Below, one piece after another: positions 5,087-6,616 of a DNA stretch of 6,616 nucleotides (the first letter of the stretch is position 1; every line of letters starts with the position of its first letter). Origin of the DNA: Elusimicrobiota bacterium. GTDB lineage: Bacteria; Elusimicrobiota; Endomicrobiia; Endomicrobiales; Endomicrobiaceae. The notes beneath the pieces were generated by a model that searched no databases, was not told the origin of the DNA, and saw nothing but the letters and a program-made list of their open reading frames with translations. The DNA lies in assembly GCA_031282945.1 (NCBI GenBank), contig JAITCX010000042.1, positions 1 through 6,616 on the forward strand. The letters run 5' to 3'. The position numbers and the translations under genes were made by a program.

Positions 5087-6526
5087 TTATGCAGCTTTAG
5101 TCTGCCTTAAATATTTCGCCCTCTGTATAAATCCCAAAACTATCCCAGCCGCGATGCTGCCTATTACAATGGCGACAACCCACAAAACAGCCGACATCCA
5201 TCCGCCCACCGCCGCGACTGCAGGCAAAACTAAAAAGCCGCCATGGGGAGCGGGAACTTGAATCTGCATTAAATACGTAAGTATCGCCGCAATGGACGAC
5301 CCAAACATAAAGGTTGGAATTATGCGTATTGGATCTTGAGCCGCAAACGGAATTGCGCCCTCAGTAATATGCGTGCAGCCTAAAATTATATTTACAAGCC
5401 CCGCATTATACTCGCTCATATCAAAATATTTCTTGAAAAGTATAACAGCCGCCGCGGTAGCTAAAGGCGGCGCAATGCATGCCGCCGACACCCCAGCCAT
5501 AAAATAATAGTTGCCTTGCGCAAGCAAAACCGTGCCTGTAACATAAGCCGCTTTATTGACGGGACCGCCCATATCAAAAGCGCACATGCAGCCGACTATT
5601 AAACCCAAAATAACAGGATTTGCCTCTTGAAAACCCGAGAGGAAATTCATCATGGATTGGTTTATGGAGTTCATCGGCGCCGACAAGAAAAACATTATTA
5701 AACCCGTTATAAAAATACCTAAAACGGGAAACAAAAATATGAGTTTTAAACCGCGTAAAGTTGGGGGCAGTTTTAAGAGGCGATCTAAAAGTAAAATTAC
5801 ATAGCCGCTTAAAAAACCAGAAACTATGCCGCCTAAAAATCCCGTGCCGCCAGCCAAAGCGATAGAGCCGCCCACAAAACCTACCACAAGACCCGGCCTT
5901 TGCGCAATGCTCTGGGCGATATAGGCCGACAAAATCGGCACCATAAGGTTCATGGCAAAACCGCCGATATCTTTTAAAAGCGCCGCAAAAGAATTATACT
6001 GCGCATTATTTGGGTCGGCGGAATAAATGCCAAATAAAAATGAAATTGCTATCAAAACGCCGCCGCCCACAACAAATGGAATCATGTGCGAAACGCCGTT
6101 CATTAAATGCTTATAAATCTGCCTGCCGATACTCTCATCGCCGCCGGCGGAAATTTGTTCCCCTTGATCTAGCGGGGAAATAATTTTTGAAGCTGACTTT
6201 GAGCCGCCGTAAATTTTAGCTTTTCCAGAAAGCGCATCCGCTATAAGTTGATCGGGATGTCTTAGCGCATCGCCCACCGGAACCATCAAAACTTTTTTGC
6301 CGACAAAACGTCCCGCATTGACATCTTTATCAGCGGCAACAATTACCACATCCGCCTCTGCAATTTCCTGAGGCGTCAATGCATTTTCCAATCCGTTTTG
6401 ACCGTGCGTTTCTATTTTAATCGTTACGCCCGCTTTTGCGGCCGCTTTTTCCAAAGCCGCTTTTGCCATAAAAGTATGAGCAATACCCGTTGGACAACCT
6501 GTTGCGCCTACAATTTTATAAGCCAT
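5087..6526 (-). CDS. fruA: Fructose-family PTS permease, IIBC components
   Basis: The 479-residue protein joins a IIB domain (about 1-105) to a IIC membrane domain (about 133-470). It imports fructose, or a related sugar, and phosphorylates it in transit. Cys11 in GATGCPTGIAHTFMA is the phosphorylated residue of fructose-type IIB. The IIC part has the family signatures GGPVNKAAY (320-328), THITEGAIPFAAQDP (385-399) and PAPHGGF (425-431), with about nine or ten hydrophobic stretches. A low-complexity Ser/Gly linker (108-131) joins the two. No IIA domain is present, in contrast to IIABC forms, so IIA must come from another gene. AAGGAG six bases before ATG sets the start. The gene follows a probable fruK end by 30 bases and precedes the NifS-like gene by 10. 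Fructose is likely but not proven as the substrate. Confidence 0.94.
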   Translation of the reverse strand: MAYKIVGATGCPTGIAHTFMAKAALEKAAAKAGVTIKIETHGQNGLENALTPQEIAEADVVIVAADKDVNAGRFVGKKVLMVPVGDALRHPDQLIADALSGKAKIYGGSKSASKIISPLDQGEQISAGGDESIGRQIYKHLMNGVSHMIPFVVGGGVLIAISFLFGIYSADPNNAQYNSFAALLKDIGGFAMNLMVPILSAYIAQSIAQRPGLVVGFVGGSIALAGGTGFLGGIVSGFLSGYVILLLDRLLKLPPTLRGLKLIFLFPVLGIFITGLIMFFLSAPMNSINQSMMNFLSGFQEANPVILGLIVGCMCAFDMGGPVNKAAYVTGTVLLAQGNYYFMAGVSAACIAPPLATAAAVILFKKYFDMSEYNAGLVNIILGCTHITEGAIPFAAQDPIRIIPTFMFGSSIAAILTYLMQIQVPAPHGGFLVLPAVAAVGGWMSAVLWVVAIVIGSIAAGIVLGFIQRAKYLRQTKAA

Positions 6527-6556
6527 AATTTTCTCCTTATTCCACTTGCCGAAAGT

Positions 6557-6616
6557 TTAAGCTAAATTTAATACTTTAACTTGCTTTGACAATTGCTCCA
6601 CATCCGAAAAATCCGT
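6557..6616 (-). CDS. C-terminal end of an upstream gene, probably 1-phosphofructokinase (partial)
   Basis: The last 19 codons of a minus-strand gene are visible, reading TDFSDVEQLSKQVKVLNLA and then TAA at 6559-6557. The pattern of a TD pair, a short helix and a V-x-V strand near the end resembles the C-terminus of FruK-type 1-phosphofructokinases, and fruK commonly precedes fruA. The match is too short to be secure; a IIA protein or another fru gene is possible. The 30-base gap to fruA, with a good ribosome binding site, indicates one operon. Confidence 0.5.
   Translation of the reverse strand, partial: TDFSDVEQLSKQVKVLNLA

Noticed and set aside
1..6616. tRNA, rRNA, CRISPR array or insertion sequence
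   Set aside because: No cloverleaf-like segment, regular repeat-spacer array, transposase fragment or paired terminal repeats were seen.

Overview
The window is about 6.6 kb of bacterial DNA with an A+T-leaning composition, and every supported gene lies on the minus strand, so transcription runs from high to low coordinates. The genes point to an anaerobe that ferments sugar and must survive brief oxygen exposure: a fructose-type PTS permease, an IscU-type Fe-S scaffold, a superoxide reductase and a rubrerythrin. Most start codons have strong AGGAGG-type ribosome binding sites. The phylum cannot be fixed from the sequence; a Clostridia-like or Elusimicrobiota-like gut anaerobe would fit, but this is a guess.

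In transcription order: (1) The right edge holds the last 19 codons of a gene, probably 1-phosphofructokinase, then fruA (fructose PTS IIBC, 5087-6526), then only 10 nt later a 414-residue NifS/IscS homologue (3832-5076). That homologue is an intact reading frame, but its PLP-binding lysine is valine and several other active-site residues are changed, while the catalytic-loop cysteine is kept. A weak terminator-like hairpin follows it. (2) A perfect extended -10 element (3741-3749) starts a second unit: iscU (3346-3723), a 59-residue protein with four CxxC pairs whose start overlaps the iscU stop (3170-3349), a rubredoxin-like/superoxide reductase fusion (2665-3099) and rubrerythrin (2076-2654). 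A strong intrinsic terminator at 2014-2052 closes it. (3) A third unit carries a membrane CTP-dependent polyprenol/dolichol-kinase-type protein (1396-1998), a DJ-1/PfpI protein (818-1372) and an HD-domain phosphohydrolase (213-782). (4) The left edge is T-rich on the minus strand and may hold a promoter and the first 31 codons of a membrane-anchored protein.

Together the middle genes form an Fe-S assembly and oxygen-defence module. IscU builds clusters, superoxide reductase converts superoxide to peroxide, rubrerythrin reduces peroxide, and the small CxxC protein is placed to act with IscU or as a metal/electron carrier. The most interesting point is the NifS homologue beside iscU that appears unable to act as a PLP enzyme. 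It may be a cysteine-donating or structural partner of IscU rather than a sulfur source.
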